From Nitrospira defluvii (GTDB taxonomy: Bacteria > Nitrospirota > Nitrospiria > Nitrospirales > Nitrospiraceae): a stretch of 64,000 bases of DNA. The position numbers and the translations under genes are program-made. A model generated the notes under the pieces. The model made no database searches. It was not told the origin of the DNA and saw only the letters and a list, made by a program, of their open reading frames with translations. The stretch spans positions 186,001 through 250,000 of the forward strand of contig FP929003.1 in assembly GCA_000196815.1 (NCBI GenBank), read 5' to 3'. How positions within the stretch are numbered: position 1 is the first letter of the stretch; each line of letters opens with the position of its first letter. Shown in pieces: positions 1 through 9,563 of the stretch.

Positions 1-912
1 TGATGGTGAGGCATCCGGAGCGGGTATGGTGCGCGGGTGTGTTCGGGGGCTGATGCCGATGACGGTCGGCAGCGGAATGTGCACGCCGATATTGCCTGCC
101 AGGAGTGATCGCCAGGTGGCTTGTGACGTGGTTTCCTGGGCGGCATGGAGAAGATCCGGGCTGGCGATCACATCCGAAGAGGCACCCCCGTCCATGGCCA
201 TGGCCTGTTGGATCGACGGGATCTGTCGATGGAGACAGTCGGCCAGGTGGTGGAGCGAGACGACATCCACCGTCTTGATCACCAGTATTGCGCCTTCCCC
301 CTCTTCGGCAACCACGGTTTGAAACGCCCGTTTCCCGCTGTCCCGGACCCGGAGCTTTCCCGTCCGGTCGAACAGCATCAGCGATTGCGCGGCCTCCCGG
401 TAGGGAGGGGTTTCTTCTGTGAATCCGTCGAAGGCAAGGTCGAGCACACGGGCCTTCCTCAGCCTCCCATCGGTCGGTTCCGCTGCGAATAGTCCCTGCC
501 ATGAGTGATGTTTCTTCGTGCCGAGTGACCGGCCTTCTTTCAACAAGACACCCAAATACGAGTAGTCCTCTCGAAACAGGCCCGCATTGAATAAGACGTA
601 CGCATCCGTCCGTTGTTGCCAGTCGTGGATCGAGAGGGGGGCGCGGAGACCTTCATCGCGATATTGATAGATGGAGAACCGAAACCGTTCCGGGTCGATG
701 TGCAGCATGAGCAGAGACGGGACCTGGGGGCAGGCTTCGATGGGGTTCCAGAGCGCCACCTGCATGCCTGTGGTCAAACGCTCCCATGGTACCCCGGCGG
801 GAGGCGCCGCATCGGCTTGGGGTCCGCTACTGAGGCAGAGCGCGAGCAGGCACCCGCAGAGGAGCTTCAGCCGGTGAACGGATCGTCGGTCTTTCAGGCA
901 GCGGCCACGCAT
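1..912 (-). CDS. Phosphodiester glycosidase (NAGPA/DUF2233-like) family protein, C-terminus cut off by window edge
   Basis: The reading frame is open from an ATG at 912 to the window edge (304 codons) with no stop, so the gene is partial. A Shine-Dalgarno AGGAGAG lies upstream of the ATG. A basic N-terminus and a hydrophobic stretch (residues about 17-30) suggest a signal peptide. The protein carries VLFNAG near residue 100 and MAMDGGASSD near residue 245. The DGGxS-type motif is typical of the NAGPA (phosphodiester glycosidase) fold, whose members remove or trim sugar phosphodiesters and occur in exopolysaccharide-related secreted proteins. The exact substrate is not readable. It is transcribed in the same direction as the following signalling genes but separated by about 130 bp. 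Confidence 0.7.
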   Translation of the reverse strand, partial: MRGRCLKDRRSVHRLKLLCGCLLALCLSSGPQADAAPPAGVPWERLTTGMQVALWNPIEACPQVPSLLMLHIDPERFRFSIYQYRDEGLRAPLSIHDWQQRTDAYVLFNAGLFREDYSYLGVLLKEGRSLGTKKHHSWQGLFAAEPTDGRLRKARVLDLAFDGFTEETPPYREAAQSLMLFDRTGKLRVRDSGKRAFQTVVAEEGEGAILVIKTVDVVSLHHLADCLHRQIPSIQQAMAMDGGASSDVIASPDLLHAAQETTSQATWRSLLAGNIGVHIPLPTVIGISPRTHPRTIPAPDASPS

Positions 913-1043
913 GATGAGCGTCTCTCCTTCATCCTGTCGACCTCTGTGAGTGTGTATTCCCGGTCTCGCACGACCCCAGTATAAAAAGGATGCGCAAAAG
1001 GGTCAAATTTCAGGCGCTGTCTGCGGTGTGCGCAGGTGCGGGG

Positions 1044-2681
1044 TTAGGAGGCTCGTGCGGTGCGCGGTGCCTGGTCGGGGGGAAAGTGGTGCGGTGCGCT
1101 CCCCGTCGCGGGAGCGGAGGAATCGAGCAACGCGCGTACCGTGCGCAAGAGGAGGTCGGGGGTAAACGGCTTTTGGAGGAACGTCGTTCGATGCGGGTCC
1201 ATGCCGCTGTTCACGGAGATATCGTCCAAATAGCCCGACATGAACAGCACCCTGAGGTTCGGCTTGATGACGGACAGATGTTGTGCCAGTTCGCGACCGT
1301 TCATTCCCGGCATGACCACATCGGTGAGCAAAAGGTCTACGTGGTAACTCTGCTGTGTGGCCGTGAGACAGGCCTCGACGCCATTTTTGGCCTCGATCAC
1401 CTGATAGCCGGTTTTGACCAGTTCGTGACGGACCAGGTTGCGCACGCCACTATCGTCCTCGACGAGAAGAATGGTTTCCGATCCCTGGCGCAGGCGGCCT
1501 TGCGGTGCGGTGGCATCCGCAGTAGGGGCTTGCGGGTTGACGCGCGGGAAATACAGGTCGAAGGTGGTGCCATGCCCGACCTGGCTCCACACATCGATCC
1601 CGCCTCCGCAGGTGGTCACGATGCCGAAAACCGTCGACAGACCCAGTCCGGTACCCTTGTGTTCTTCCTTCGTCGTAAAAAACGGTTCGAATAGATGGGC
1701 GAGCACGTCGGCATTCATGCCGCATCCGGTATCGGTGACAGTGAGTTTCACATACTGCCCCAATGGCAGCGGGTGGAGATGATGCATCGGGGTCCGTGCC
1801 AGTTCCGTTTGCGAGGTTTCGATCGCCAGTAGGCCGCCATTGGGCATGGCATCCCGGGCATTCACGACCAGATTCATGAGGACCTGTTCCAGTTGTCCGG
1901 GGTCTGCCTTCACATGGCCGTTAAAAGGATCCGGGCGGATCACGAGTTGAATGTCTTCACCGATGAGTCGCCGGAGCATGCTTTCCACATTGCCGACGAC
2001 CGAATTCAAGGGTAGGATTTTCGGTTCCAGCGGCTGCTTCCGGCTGAAGGCCATGAGTTGGCGAATCAAACTCGCGGCTCGCTCCCCGGCCTTTTGCATC
2101 TCTTCGATCTTGGCGCGGATGGGATTGCCTGAGGGCAGTTCCCCCATGAGCACCTGGCTGTGTCCCATGATGACCGTCAACAGATTGTTGAAATCATGGG
2201 CAAGTCCTCCTGCGAGACGTCCGACGGCTTCCATCTTCTGGGCCTGACGAAACTGCTTTTCGCTCACACGCAGGGCGTCCTCCGCCCGTCTCCGTTCCAG
2301 CCGCTCGTCCAGTTCCCGCAAGGTTCGTTTGACGGAGGGAACGAGTCGCCCCAGGCGCTGCTTGGAAATGTAATCGGTGGCGCCGTGCTGCATCATGTCG
2401 ATGGCAAACTCTTCTCCTTGTGTGCCGGAGACAAATAGAAACGGCACGTCGGGATGGAGGGTACGGGCGAGGGAGAGAGCTGCGGCTCCGTCGAAGCCGG
2501 GGACGGTGGTATCGGCAAGGATGAGACTGAACCCCTCCTGGCGAAGTGCAGCCAGAAACTCCTCCCGTGTCGGCGCCTGTTTTAGTTGGCACTGGATGCC
2601 GGCGTCCCGGAGGGTCGTGGCAACCAGCTCCGCGTCGGCGGGGTTGCTCTCAAGATGGACGAATCGCAACGGCTGAGTCAT
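1044..2681 (-). CDS. Hybrid histidine kinase: receiver - HisKA - HATPase - receiver
   Basis: 545 residues. The N-terminal receiver (about 4-120) has phospho-acceptor Asp57 and Lys107. A HisKA dimerisation region holds His162 in the NtrB-like GGLAHDFNN motif. The HATPase domain (about 250-380) has intact N (NARDAM), DTGCG, FEPFFTT and GTGLGL boxes. The C-terminal receiver (about 400-520) has Asp454. There is no membrane segment, so it acts in the cytosol and probably takes its input through the N-terminal receiver. It is the last gene of a three-gene minus-strand signalling group with the Rcp1-like receiver and the CHASE3 kinase, suggesting a phosphorelay. No output gene is recognisable in the cluster. 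Confidence 0.9.
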   Translation of the reverse strand: MTQPLRFVHLESNPADAELVATTLRDAGIQCQLKQAPTREEFLAALRQEGFSLILADTTVPGFDGAAALSLARTLHPDVPFLFVSGTQGEEFAIDMMQHGATDYISKQRLGRLVPSVKRTLRELDERLERRRAEDALRVSEKQFRQAQKMEAVGRLAGGLAHDFNNLLTVIMGHSQVLMGELPSGNPIRAKIEEMQKAGERAASLIRQLMAFSRKQPLEPKILPLNSVVGNVESMLRRLIGEDIQLVIRPDPFNGHVKADPGQLEQVLMNLVVNARDAMPNGGLLAIETSQTELARTPMHHLHPLPLGQYVKLTVTDTGCGMNADVLAHLFEPFFTTKEEHKGTGLGLSTVFGIVTTCGGGIDVWSQVGHGTTFDLYFPRVNPQAPTADATAPQGRLRQGSETILLVEDDSGVRNLVRHELVKTGYQVIEAKNGVEACLTATQQSYHVDLLLTDVVMPGMNGRELAQHLSVIKPNLRVLFMSGYLDDISVNSGMDPHRTTFLQKPFTPDLLLRTVRALLDSSAPATGSAPHHFPPDQAPRTARAS

Positions 2682-2718
2682 CGTGTGTATCGGGAACAGA
2701 ATCCTGAACAGGCGGAGG

Positions 2719-3180
2719 TCACCGGCCGGTTGCGCGGCTCGCCCCCTCGGGAGGCGGTTCGTTGATCATCCCCCAGAACACACCGAGCTCTTTCACGGCC
2801 TTGAGAAACTGATGAAACTCGACCGGCTTGACCACATAGGCGTTGGCGCCCAGTGCATAACTTTCAACCAGATCCCGCTCTTCCCTGGATGACGTCAGCA
2901 TCACCACCGGGATGGGTTTCAGGGCGGCGTCGTTCTTGATGGTGCGCAGGACCTCGAGGCCGTCGACTTTGGGCATCTTCAAATCGAGGAGCACCACTGC
3001 GGGATTGCCCTGGAGCCGGGCTTTGAAGTGGCCACGGCAGTAGAGGTAATCCAATACTTCCGCGCCGTCATGACAGAGGATGACTTTGTCGGCCAGGTGA
3101 TGTTCTTCCATCGCCGCCAGAGCGAGCTCGGCATCGCGTGGATTGTCTTCCGCCAGTAATATGGGTTTGGTCAGGGTCAT
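2719..3180 (-). CDS. Single-domain response regulator, Rcp1-like
   Basis: 153 residues forming one receiver domain: acidic pair near residues 11-12, phospho-acceptor Asp66 in LLDLKMP, Thr/Ser in MLTSS and Lys118 in VVKPV. The spacing and the long alpha2-beta3 segment match the Rcp1 subgroup that partners bacteriophytochrome-type or CHASE-type kinases. It has no DNA-binding or enzyme domain, so it probably passes phosphate on. Its start codon overlaps the stop of the upstream kinase by 4 bp (ATGA), so the two are translationally coupled and likely cognate. Confidence 0.9.
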   Translation of the reverse strand: MTLTKPILLAEDNPRDAELALAAMEEHHLADKVILCHDGAEVLDYLYCRGHFKARLQGNPAVVLLDLKMPKVDGLEVLRTIKNDAALKPIPVVMLTSSREERDLVESYALGANAYVVKPVEFHQFLKAVKELGVFWGMINEPPPEGASRATGR

Positions 3181-4676
3181 GCCGATGTCCTCGCCAACGG
3201 GAGGCTGACGTAAAAGGTTGCGCCCTCGCCGAGCGCACCTTCTGCCCAGGTTTTCCCGCCATGCCGGTGAATAATGCGTCTGACATTGGCCAGTCCGATA
3301 CCCGTCCCCTCGAACTCATCCGCTCGGTGGAGCCGCTGAAAGACGCCGAACAGCTTGTTCGCGTAGCGCATATCAAATCCTACCCCATTGTCGCGTACGA
3401 ATAACACCGCTTCCTCCTGCCCGTTGTCACGGCTTCCGATCTCGATGGTGGCCTGCGGCCGCGTACCGGTAAATTTGATTGCGTTGGCCACGAGATTCAT
3501 AAACACCTGCCGCAACATCGCTGCGTCACCCGTGACTTCCGGGAGTTGAGCGATTGTCCACGAGATTGTCCGATCTTGCAAGTCATGTCGCAGATCGTGC
3601 AGCACGGAGGCGATCAATTGGTTGAGGTTGACTGTTCCGCGTAACATTTCCTGCCGACCCATTCGTGAAAACACCAACAGATCGTCGATGAGTTGCCCCA
3701 TCCTGGTGGCGGATTCAGAAATCGTCTGGAGGTACCGCTTGGCCTTGTCGTCAAGCGAGATCGAGGCGGCCTTGGCCAGCAGCGAGGCATAGCCGTCGAT
3801 ATGCCGCAACGGGGCTCGCAAGTCGTGGGAGACGGAATAGCTGAACGCCTCCAGCTCTTTATTGGCAGCCTCCAGCAGTTCGCCGCGGCGTTGGAGTTCA
3901 TCGGCGATCCGCCGCCGTGCCGTAATGTCATGCCGAATCAGGTAGTACACGGCAGCGAGCAGCACGAACAGCAGCAGGGCGCCGATGATCAGGAGGATAA
4001 TGCTGGAGCGCGTGGTCGTGGTGGATTCGACGACGCGTTGCGCGAGGGCCTTGGTTTCATCCTGCTCCATCTGCGCTTGCAGGCGACGGGCGGAATCGAG
4101 TGCGGTTGTCGCGACACCGGCCAGGGCCATTGTCCGAACGGATTCGAACCCTGTCTCCTTTCGCAGGTCGATAGCGGCTCGCTCTTCCCGCAGTTGCTGG
4201 GTGATCAACTGTTCCAGTTGCGTGACGCGTGCGCGTTGAATGCTGTCCGGCTCAGTGAGTTCTCGCAGGTAGCCGAGATACTCCGGTGCGCGTTCTCGCA
4301 GGGTGTTGTAAGCGGCGAGGTAACTTTCATCCCCGGTGACCAGGAATCGTCGATGGCCGTTTTCCGCGTCGTCGATGGCCTCGCCGGTCGCGGCCAGGGA
4401 TTGGATGAATTCATGACTTCGTTGGTCGTGATGACCGTTTCTGATGAGGACTGTCATATTGCGATACGAAATGGCGAAAATGACCAGGATGCCGGCGAAC
4501 ACGAGGCCGAATCCCGCGAGTACGCGTTGTTCGATGGAGCGTTTCTGAAATGCCAGGACCAACGGCCCAAGAACAGAAAGATGCGAAAGTATACGTGCGC
4601 TCCAGGGAAGGGCAGGCAGAACGGCCTCGACGTCTGTATTGACGGCCTGTTGGGGTTTCGGTTCGTCCATACCCAT
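3177..4676 (-). CDS. Membrane sensor histidine kinase with CHASE3-like periplasmic domain
   Basis: About 499 residues from the ATG at 4676; a TTG at 4715 in the same frame is a possible longer start. A transmembrane helix at about 53-73, an all-helical extracytoplasmic segment of CHASE3 type (about 74-217) and a second helix (about 226-247) precede a HisKA domain with His284 in SVSHDLRAPL. The HATPase domain has NLVANAIKF, DNGVGFD and GTGIGLA. It is followed with a 4-bp overlap by an Rcp1-like receiver and then by a hybrid kinase. The stimulus is unknown. The group lies about 110 bp downstream of nuoN on the same strand. Confidence 0.88.
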   Translation of the reverse strand: MGMDEPKPQQAVNTDVEAVLPALPWSARILSHLSVLGPLVLAFQKRSIEQRVLAGFGLVFAGILVIFAISYRNMTVLIRNGHHDQRSHEFIQSLAATGEAIDDAENGHRRFLVTGDESYLAAYNTLRERAPEYLGYLRELTEPDSIQRARVTQLEQLITQQLREERAAIDLRKETGFESVRTMALAGVATTALDSARRLQAQMEQDETKALAQRVVESTTTTRSSIILLIIGALLLFVLLAAVYYLIRHDITARRRIADELQRRGELLEAANKELEAFSYSVSHDLRAPLRHIDGYASLLAKAASISLDDKAKRYLQTISESATRMGQLIDDLLVFSRMGRQEMLRGTVNLNQLIASVLHDLRHDLQDRTISWTIAQLPEVTGDAAMLRQVFMNLVANAIKFTGTRPQATIEIGSRDNGQEEAVLFVRDNGVGFDMRYANKLFGVFQRLHRADEFEGTGIGLANVRRIIHRHGGKTWAEGALGEGATFYVSLPLARTSA

Positions 4677-4826
4677 GTGAGATCGAGGCGGAGGTAGTAG
4701 GAAGCGTCCGATCAAGGTTGCAGAGCCTCGGCGAACCGCTCAGAGATCAGGAGATTGTATTGTAGCAGAAGCTATTGATAAGCGAAGGGATTTGATTGAA
4801 GTCGTAAGGCGTATCCGGGATGGGCC

Positions 4827-6323
4827 TTATCCGCCGAACGGCGCGACCGGTACGGGAATGGAAGCGGCAGGGCCTAGAAGATTGGAAAACATCAGCGTGG
4901 CCGCCACGGCCCAGTCGAGGAACGGCTGTGGGTAGATGCCGATCACGAGTGTGCCGGCCAATCCGACATAGATGACCGCCCGCAACGGACCCGTCGTCTT
5001 GATGGGGGAAGAATCGAGCGGTTCGCTGATATACATCTTCTTGACGACGATCAGGTAGTAGTACATCGATACGACGATGTTGACGAGGCCGACCGTGATC
5101 AGGATATAGAGCCCCTCCTTGATCGCCGCGACAAAAATATACAACTTGCCGATGAAGCCGGCGAGCGGAGGAACTCCGGCCAGCGACAACAGGAAAATCA
5201 ACATGGCAAAGGCAAGAAACGGCGAGCGCCGATTCAGTCCGCTGTAATCGTCGATTTCATCGCTGCCCACTGCATTGCTGATCGCCATGATCACGGCGAA
5301 GGCTCCGAGGTTCGCAAAGAGATAGGTCAGGAGGTAGAACAAAATAGAGTCGGTCCCCATCTTGGTCCCGGCCGCCAGGCCGATGAGCACGTTGCCGACT
5401 TGCGCGATACCGGAATAAGCCAACAGCCGCTTCACATTTCGTTGTGCGATCGCCACGATGTTGCCGTAGGTCATCGAGAGGATGGAGGCCGCCACAATGA
5501 GCAATGCCCAGGCTGGCTTGAAGGTGGCCAGCGCCACTAAGAAGAGGCGCAGCAGAATCGCAAAGGCGGCGACTTTGGGTGCGATCGACAGGAATGCGGT
5601 GACCGGCGTCGGTGCGCCGTGATAGGTATCGGGGATCCATGAATGGAACGGGACCGCGCCGATCTTGAATCCCAGGGCGGCAAAAATAAGCAGGAAGCCG
5701 ATGACGAGGCCGGTAGTCGGGGCCGCGCCAGTCATGTCCGAGAAGACGAGCTTGCCTGTTTCACCATAGACGAGGCTAATGCCATAGGCGAGCAAGCCCG
5801 CTGCAAAGACGCCCAGGATGAAGAACTTGAGCCCGGCTTCGTTGGATGCCATATCGTCACGGAGATAGGACACCAGGACATAAAAGCCGAATGTCGCGAA
5901 TTCCAGGGTCACAAAGAGCGAGAGCAAGTCGTTGGCGGAGGTCATGAACATCATGCCTAATGCCGACATGACGACCAGGAAGTAGTATTCCCCCCGGAAG
6001 AAAGAAAAGCGGTGGACATAATCGATCGACAAGAGAATGACCAGGATCGTGGCGAGGAGGATCATCACTTTGAAGAAGATCGCCATGCGATCGAGAACGA
6101 ACATCTTCCCAAAGAGGGTGCCGGTGATGCCGGTGACATCGAACCAGGCCAGGCAGGCCAGCGTGATGACCAATCCAAGAATGCTCAGGTAAGCGAGCTG
6201 TTCCTGAACGATCCGCTTGAACGAAAAATCGACAATCAGGACGACGCACAGCCAGGCAGTGAGGAACAGCTCCGGTAGCAGGAGCAGAAGATCGCTGACT
6301 GACAGGGTAAGGGAAAAAGTCAT
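4827..6323 (-). CDS. nuoN: NADH-quinone oxidoreductase subunit N
   Basis: 498-residue polytopic membrane protein of the Mrp-antiporter-like family. It is one of the proton-pumping subunits of the complex I membrane arm. NuoN-type features include AVPFHSWIPDTYHGAPTPVTAF around the TM7-8 region, a Lys in SIAPKVAAF, and the LLAYSGIAQVG segment. Its start overlaps the stop of the upstream nuoM by 4 bp. It is the last gene of the nuoA-to-nuoN operon. Confidence 0.96.
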   Translation of the reverse strand: MTFSLTLSVSDLLLLLPELFLTAWLCVVLIVDFSFKRIVQEQLAYLSILGLVITLACLAWFDVTGITGTLFGKMFVLDRMAIFFKVMILLATILVILLSIDYVHRFSFFRGEYYFLVVMSALGMMFMTSANDLLSLFVTLEFATFGFYVLVSYLRDDMASNEAGLKFFILGVFAAGLLAYGISLVYGETGKLVFSDMTGAAPTTGLVIGFLLIFAALGFKIGAVPFHSWIPDTYHGAPTPVTAFLSIAPKVAAFAILLRLFLVALATFKPAWALLIVAASILSMTYGNIVAIAQRNVKRLLAYSGIAQVGNVLIGLAAGTKMGTDSILFYLLTYLFANLGAFAVIMAISNAVGSDEIDDYSGLNRRSPFLAFAMLIFLLSLAGVPPLAGFIGKLYIFVAAIKEGLYILITVGLVNIVVSMYYYLIVVKKMYISEPLDSSPIKTTGPLRAVIYVGLAGTLVIGIYPQPFLDWAVAATLMFSNLLGPAASIPVPVAPFGG

Positions 6324-7975
6324 CGCGGGGTCACCTTCGCAAGTGCTTCATGGGAAGCGGATGTAGGTACGGTTGGCGAGGTGGCATGTGGAAGGTTCAT
6401 AGGGTGCTCCGCAACCGGGACGACCTTGGTGATACGAGCGATCAAGGGATCGACCCCGGATCTGACGACGGAGTAGAGGTGCCCTGGGAAAATTCCGAAA
6501 CTGATGCTGACGGTGATCATGATCAGCAGCGGCATGCGATCAACGACAGTCACCGCATCGTGTGAGTGGCTGTATTTCTCCGCCATGGAGCCATAGAACA
6601 AGCCCCGCATCATCTTGAAGAGATAGGCCATGGTCAGCACGATACCGAGGACGGCAACGACGACCTGGAAGGGGTATTTGTTCCAACTACCGACGATGAT
6701 CATGACTTCAGCGATAAAGTTCACGGTGCCGGGCATTCCGATCGAGGCCATGCAGCCAATGACGAAGGCGGCGGAAATGAACGGCATCCGGTTGGAGAGC
6801 CCTCCCAAAGAGGGAATGTCGCGGGTGTGGGTTTGATCGTAGACCCAGCCGGCCATAGCGAAGAGCATCCCGGTGGCCATGGCGTGAGCGAACATATAGA
6901 TGACGGCCCCGCTCAGGCTGATGTAGTCGAGGGCGGCCATTCCCAGGAACACGTAGCCCATATGGCTGGAGCTGGAATAGCCGATGACGTATTTGGTGTC
7001 CTTTGCGTAATAGGCGACGAGTCCGCCGTAGATGATGCTGAAGATGCACAGTACCGCGGCAATGGGCATGAGTTCTCGGGTGGTCTCGGGCAGGATTTCA
7101 AAGGCGACCCGAATAATCGAGAAATGTCCCAATTTCATCAGCACGCCTGCGTGCAACATGCTGGTTGCAGCCGGGGCGGCCGCGTGGCCGACGGGAGACC
7201 AGGAGTGCAGCGGCCAGATCGGAGCGATCGACGCAAAGCCGAAAAAGATTAACAGCCAGATCAGCGTGGCCAGAGGCCCCGAGAAATGGGCCTGCTCGCG
7301 CAACACCAGAATATCGAAGGTGTTGAGTCCTGAGAACTTGTAAATCAGGAGAATACCCATCAATGCCGCGACGGCGAAGGCGGACAGAAACAGGACCAGT
7401 TTCATGGCCGCATATTCTTTGCTGTTCGCGCCGAAATTGAAGATAAAGCCGACGGAATCTCGCTGCTTGAGGCCTTCCGCGTCCGTCATCTCGAGATACT
7501 TTTTCGTGTGGCTCCCCCACATGCCTAGGAGGAGATACATGGGGATCACGGACATTTCGTAGAAGAAATAGAGGAAGAACAAATCCAGCGACATGAATAC
7601 GCCGATCGTCGCTGCGGCCAGAATGAGAATCCAGATGTAAAACTCTTTGACCCGGTCTTTGATATGCCAGGAGACGAAAATGCCGGCGAAGAGAAGAATG
7701 CCGGAGGCGAGGACCAGCGGGGTGCCGATACCATCCACCCCGAGATGGAGGGAGATCCCTAGCTGGCGTGACCATTCAATGCGCTGGATAAATTGGTAGC
7801 CGCCTTTCAACGGATCGTAGGCGTAGAAAAGATAGACTGAGGCGATCAATGAGACAAAGGCCGAGCCGGCTGCAATGCCGCGGACCAGCGAGAGCTGGCG
7901 GTTGGAGACAAAGATCAGAGCCAGGGCTCCGACAAACGGCGCGAACAGAATAATGAGCAGCGTGTATTCAGCCAT
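6320..7975 (-). CDS. nuoM: NADH-quinone oxidoreductase subunit M, divergent second copy
   Basis: 551-residue membrane protein of the NuoM type. The TM5 glutamate (Glu140, FFYEMSVIP) and TM8 lysine (Lys281, AGVLMKLG) needed for proton pumping are present. It differs from ordinary NuoM: about 25 extra hydrophilic residues follow TM5 (about 155-188), and the usual PFHTWLPDAH motif reads PLHSWSPVGHAAAP. The C-terminus has a Pro/Thr/Ser tail. It lies 4 bp downstream of another nuoM gene. Two NuoM genes between nuoL and nuoN are the hallmark of 2M-type complex I. Which copy occupies which position in the pump chain cannot be told from sequence alone. Confidence 0.94.
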   Translation of the reverse strand: MAEYTLLIILFAPFVGALALIFVSNRQLSLVRGIAAGSAFVSLIASVYLFYAYDPLKGGYQFIQRIEWSRQLGISLHLGVDGIGTPLVLASGILLFAGIFVSWHIKDRVKEFYIWILILAAATIGVFMSLDLFFLYFFYEMSVIPMYLLLGMWGSHTKKYLEMTDAEGLKQRDSVGFIFNFGANSKEYAAMKLVLFLSAFAVAALMGILLIYKFSGLNTFDILVLREQAHFSGPLATLIWLLIFFGFASIAPIWPLHSWSPVGHAAAPAATSMLHAGVLMKLGHFSIIRVAFEILPETTRELMPIAAVLCIFSIIYGGLVAYYAKDTKYVIGYSSSSHMGYVFLGMAALDYISLSGAVIYMFAHAMATGMLFAMAGWVYDQTHTRDIPSLGGLSNRMPFISAAFVIGCMASIGMPGTVNFIAEVMIIVGSWNKYPFQVVVAVLGIVLTMAYLFKMMRGLFYGSMAEKYSHSHDAVTVVDRMPLLIMITVSISFGIFPGHLYSVVRSGVDPLIARITKVVPVAEHPMNLPHATSPTVPTSASHEALAKVTPR

Positions 7976-7979
7976 GGTC

Positions 7980-9539
7980 CTACTTCGCCGGTACGTGGAT
8001 GACAGTGTCTACCGAGGCCACTTTGGCACGATCCAATCGATCGACGAGGGCTTGAATCGACCCATTCATCATTCTCAAAAATGGTGACGGGTACAGGCCG
8101 ATCCACAAGATCATCACCGAGAGTGAGAGAGCGATGGTGATTTCCCGCATATGCAGGTCCTTGATCGTGGCGGAAATATTCTTGCTCAGCGGGCCGAGCA
8201 TGGCGCGCTCGTAATACCACAAGAAATAGGCCGCTCCGAAGATGACGCCGGTGACCGCTACGGCGCCATACCACCATTTGGCTTTGAAGGCGCCGAGGAG
8301 GATCAGAAATTCACCCACAAAACCATTGGTCCCAGGCAGTCCGATGGAGGCCATGCCGATCAACAGGAGGAACGAGGCCAGGAGCGGTACCTGTTTCGCG
8401 AATCCTCCGAAGGAGGATAACTGGGAACTCTGCTGTCGGGTGGATAAGAAGCCTGCCATAAAGAAGAGTCCGGCGGTGCTGAAACCGAGGTTGATCATGG
8501 TCAGGAGGCTCCCCTGCAAGCCTTGGAAATTCAGGGCGAAGAGTCCGACGACCACAAACCCAAGGTGGCTGATGCTGCTGAATGCGAGGAGGCGCTTGAA
8601 GTCCGATTGAATGAGTGCCACGACTGCGCCGTACAAAATTGCCGCAAGGGCCAGGACCATGACGATCGAGACGACGCCTTCACTTTTCGATGCATCGGGA
8701 AGCAACGGGAAGGTAAAGCGAAGGAAGCCGTAGGTGCCCAATTTCATGCCGGCCAACATGACGGCCATACCGATGGGTCCTTCAACGAGGGCATCAGGGA
8801 GCCAGGTGTGAAATGGGAACACCGGCGCTTTGAAGGCGAATCCCATAAACATCAGCCAGAAGATCAAAATCTGCTGGGAGAGTGGGATCGGGACCGAGAG
8901 CAACTCCAGCAGGTCGAATGAGTAGACGTGGTCGAGGTGGTGAGTCACGGCCCACTGGTGATAGTTGATGTCCAGCAAGGCGATGCCAACCAGCATAAAG
9001 ACGCTGCCCAGGAGTGTGTAGAGCACATATTTGAGGGCTGCGTAATGGCGCTCTGCTCCCCCGCCCCACAATTTGATCAGGAAGTAGCTTGGGATGAGCA
9101 TGAGTTCCCAGAAAACAAAGAACAGAATCAGGTCGATCGACGCAAAGATACCCATGGTGGTGGTCTCGAGAGCCAAGAGCGCCATGAAGTACAAACGGAC
9201 CTGATTGCGCACGGTATCCCAGGAATAGATGACGACCAGTACGGTGAGAAATGCAGTCAGCCCGACAAAGAGCACGCTGATGCCGTCGACGGCGAGATGG
9301 TAGCCGATGCCCAGGGCCGGCATCCAGCGAGCATGTTCGGCGAATTGCATGGCGGCGGAGTCCGGCACGAAGCGCACCAGCACGAAGCAGGCCAGGGCCA
9401 GTTCCACGAGGGTGATACACAGCGTCGTCGTCTTGAGGAGATCTTCGTCTTCGATCAACCAGAGCACCGCTGCGCCCGCGAGCGGGAGGAAGATCAGATA
9501 CGAGAGGATCGGGAATCCAAAACTGAACTCTTCAAGCAT
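7980..9539 (-). CDS. nuoM: NADH-quinone oxidoreductase subunit M, first copy
   Basis: 519 residues, close to the usual NuoM length and more canonical than the copy downstream: VFPFHTWLPDALVEGP, MLAGMKLGTYGFLR (TM8 Lys) and FWELMLIPSYF (TM5 Glu) are all recognisable. About fourteen hydrophobic segments are expected. It sits between nuoL and the second nuoM in a tightly packed operon, with gaps of 4 and 24 bp. As one of four antiporter-like subunits encoded here (L, M, M, N) it would carry one proton channel. Confidence 0.95.
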   Translation of the reverse strand: MLEEFSFGFPILSYLIFLPLAGAAVLWLIEDEDLLKTTTLCITLVELALACFVLVRFVPDSAAMQFAEHARWMPALGIGYHLAVDGISVLFVGLTAFLTVLVVIYSWDTVRNQVRLYFMALLALETTTMGIFASIDLILFFVFWELMLIPSYFLIKLWGGGAERHYAALKYVLYTLLGSVFMLVGIALLDINYHQWAVTHHLDHVYSFDLLELLSVPIPLSQQILIFWLMFMGFAFKAPVFPFHTWLPDALVEGPIGMAVMLAGMKLGTYGFLRFTFPLLPDASKSEGVVSIVMVLALAAILYGAVVALIQSDFKRLLAFSSISHLGFVVVGLFALNFQGLQGSLLTMINLGFSTAGLFFMAGFLSTRQQSSQLSSFGGFAKQVPLLASFLLLIGMASIGLPGTNGFVGEFLILLGAFKAKWWYGAVAVTGVIFGAAYFLWYYERAMLGPLSKNISATIKDLHMREITIALSLSVMILWIGLYPSPFLRMMNGSIQALVDRLDRAKVASVDTVIHVPAK

Positions 9540-9563
9540 CGTGTGTCCAGAAATTCTGCTGCG

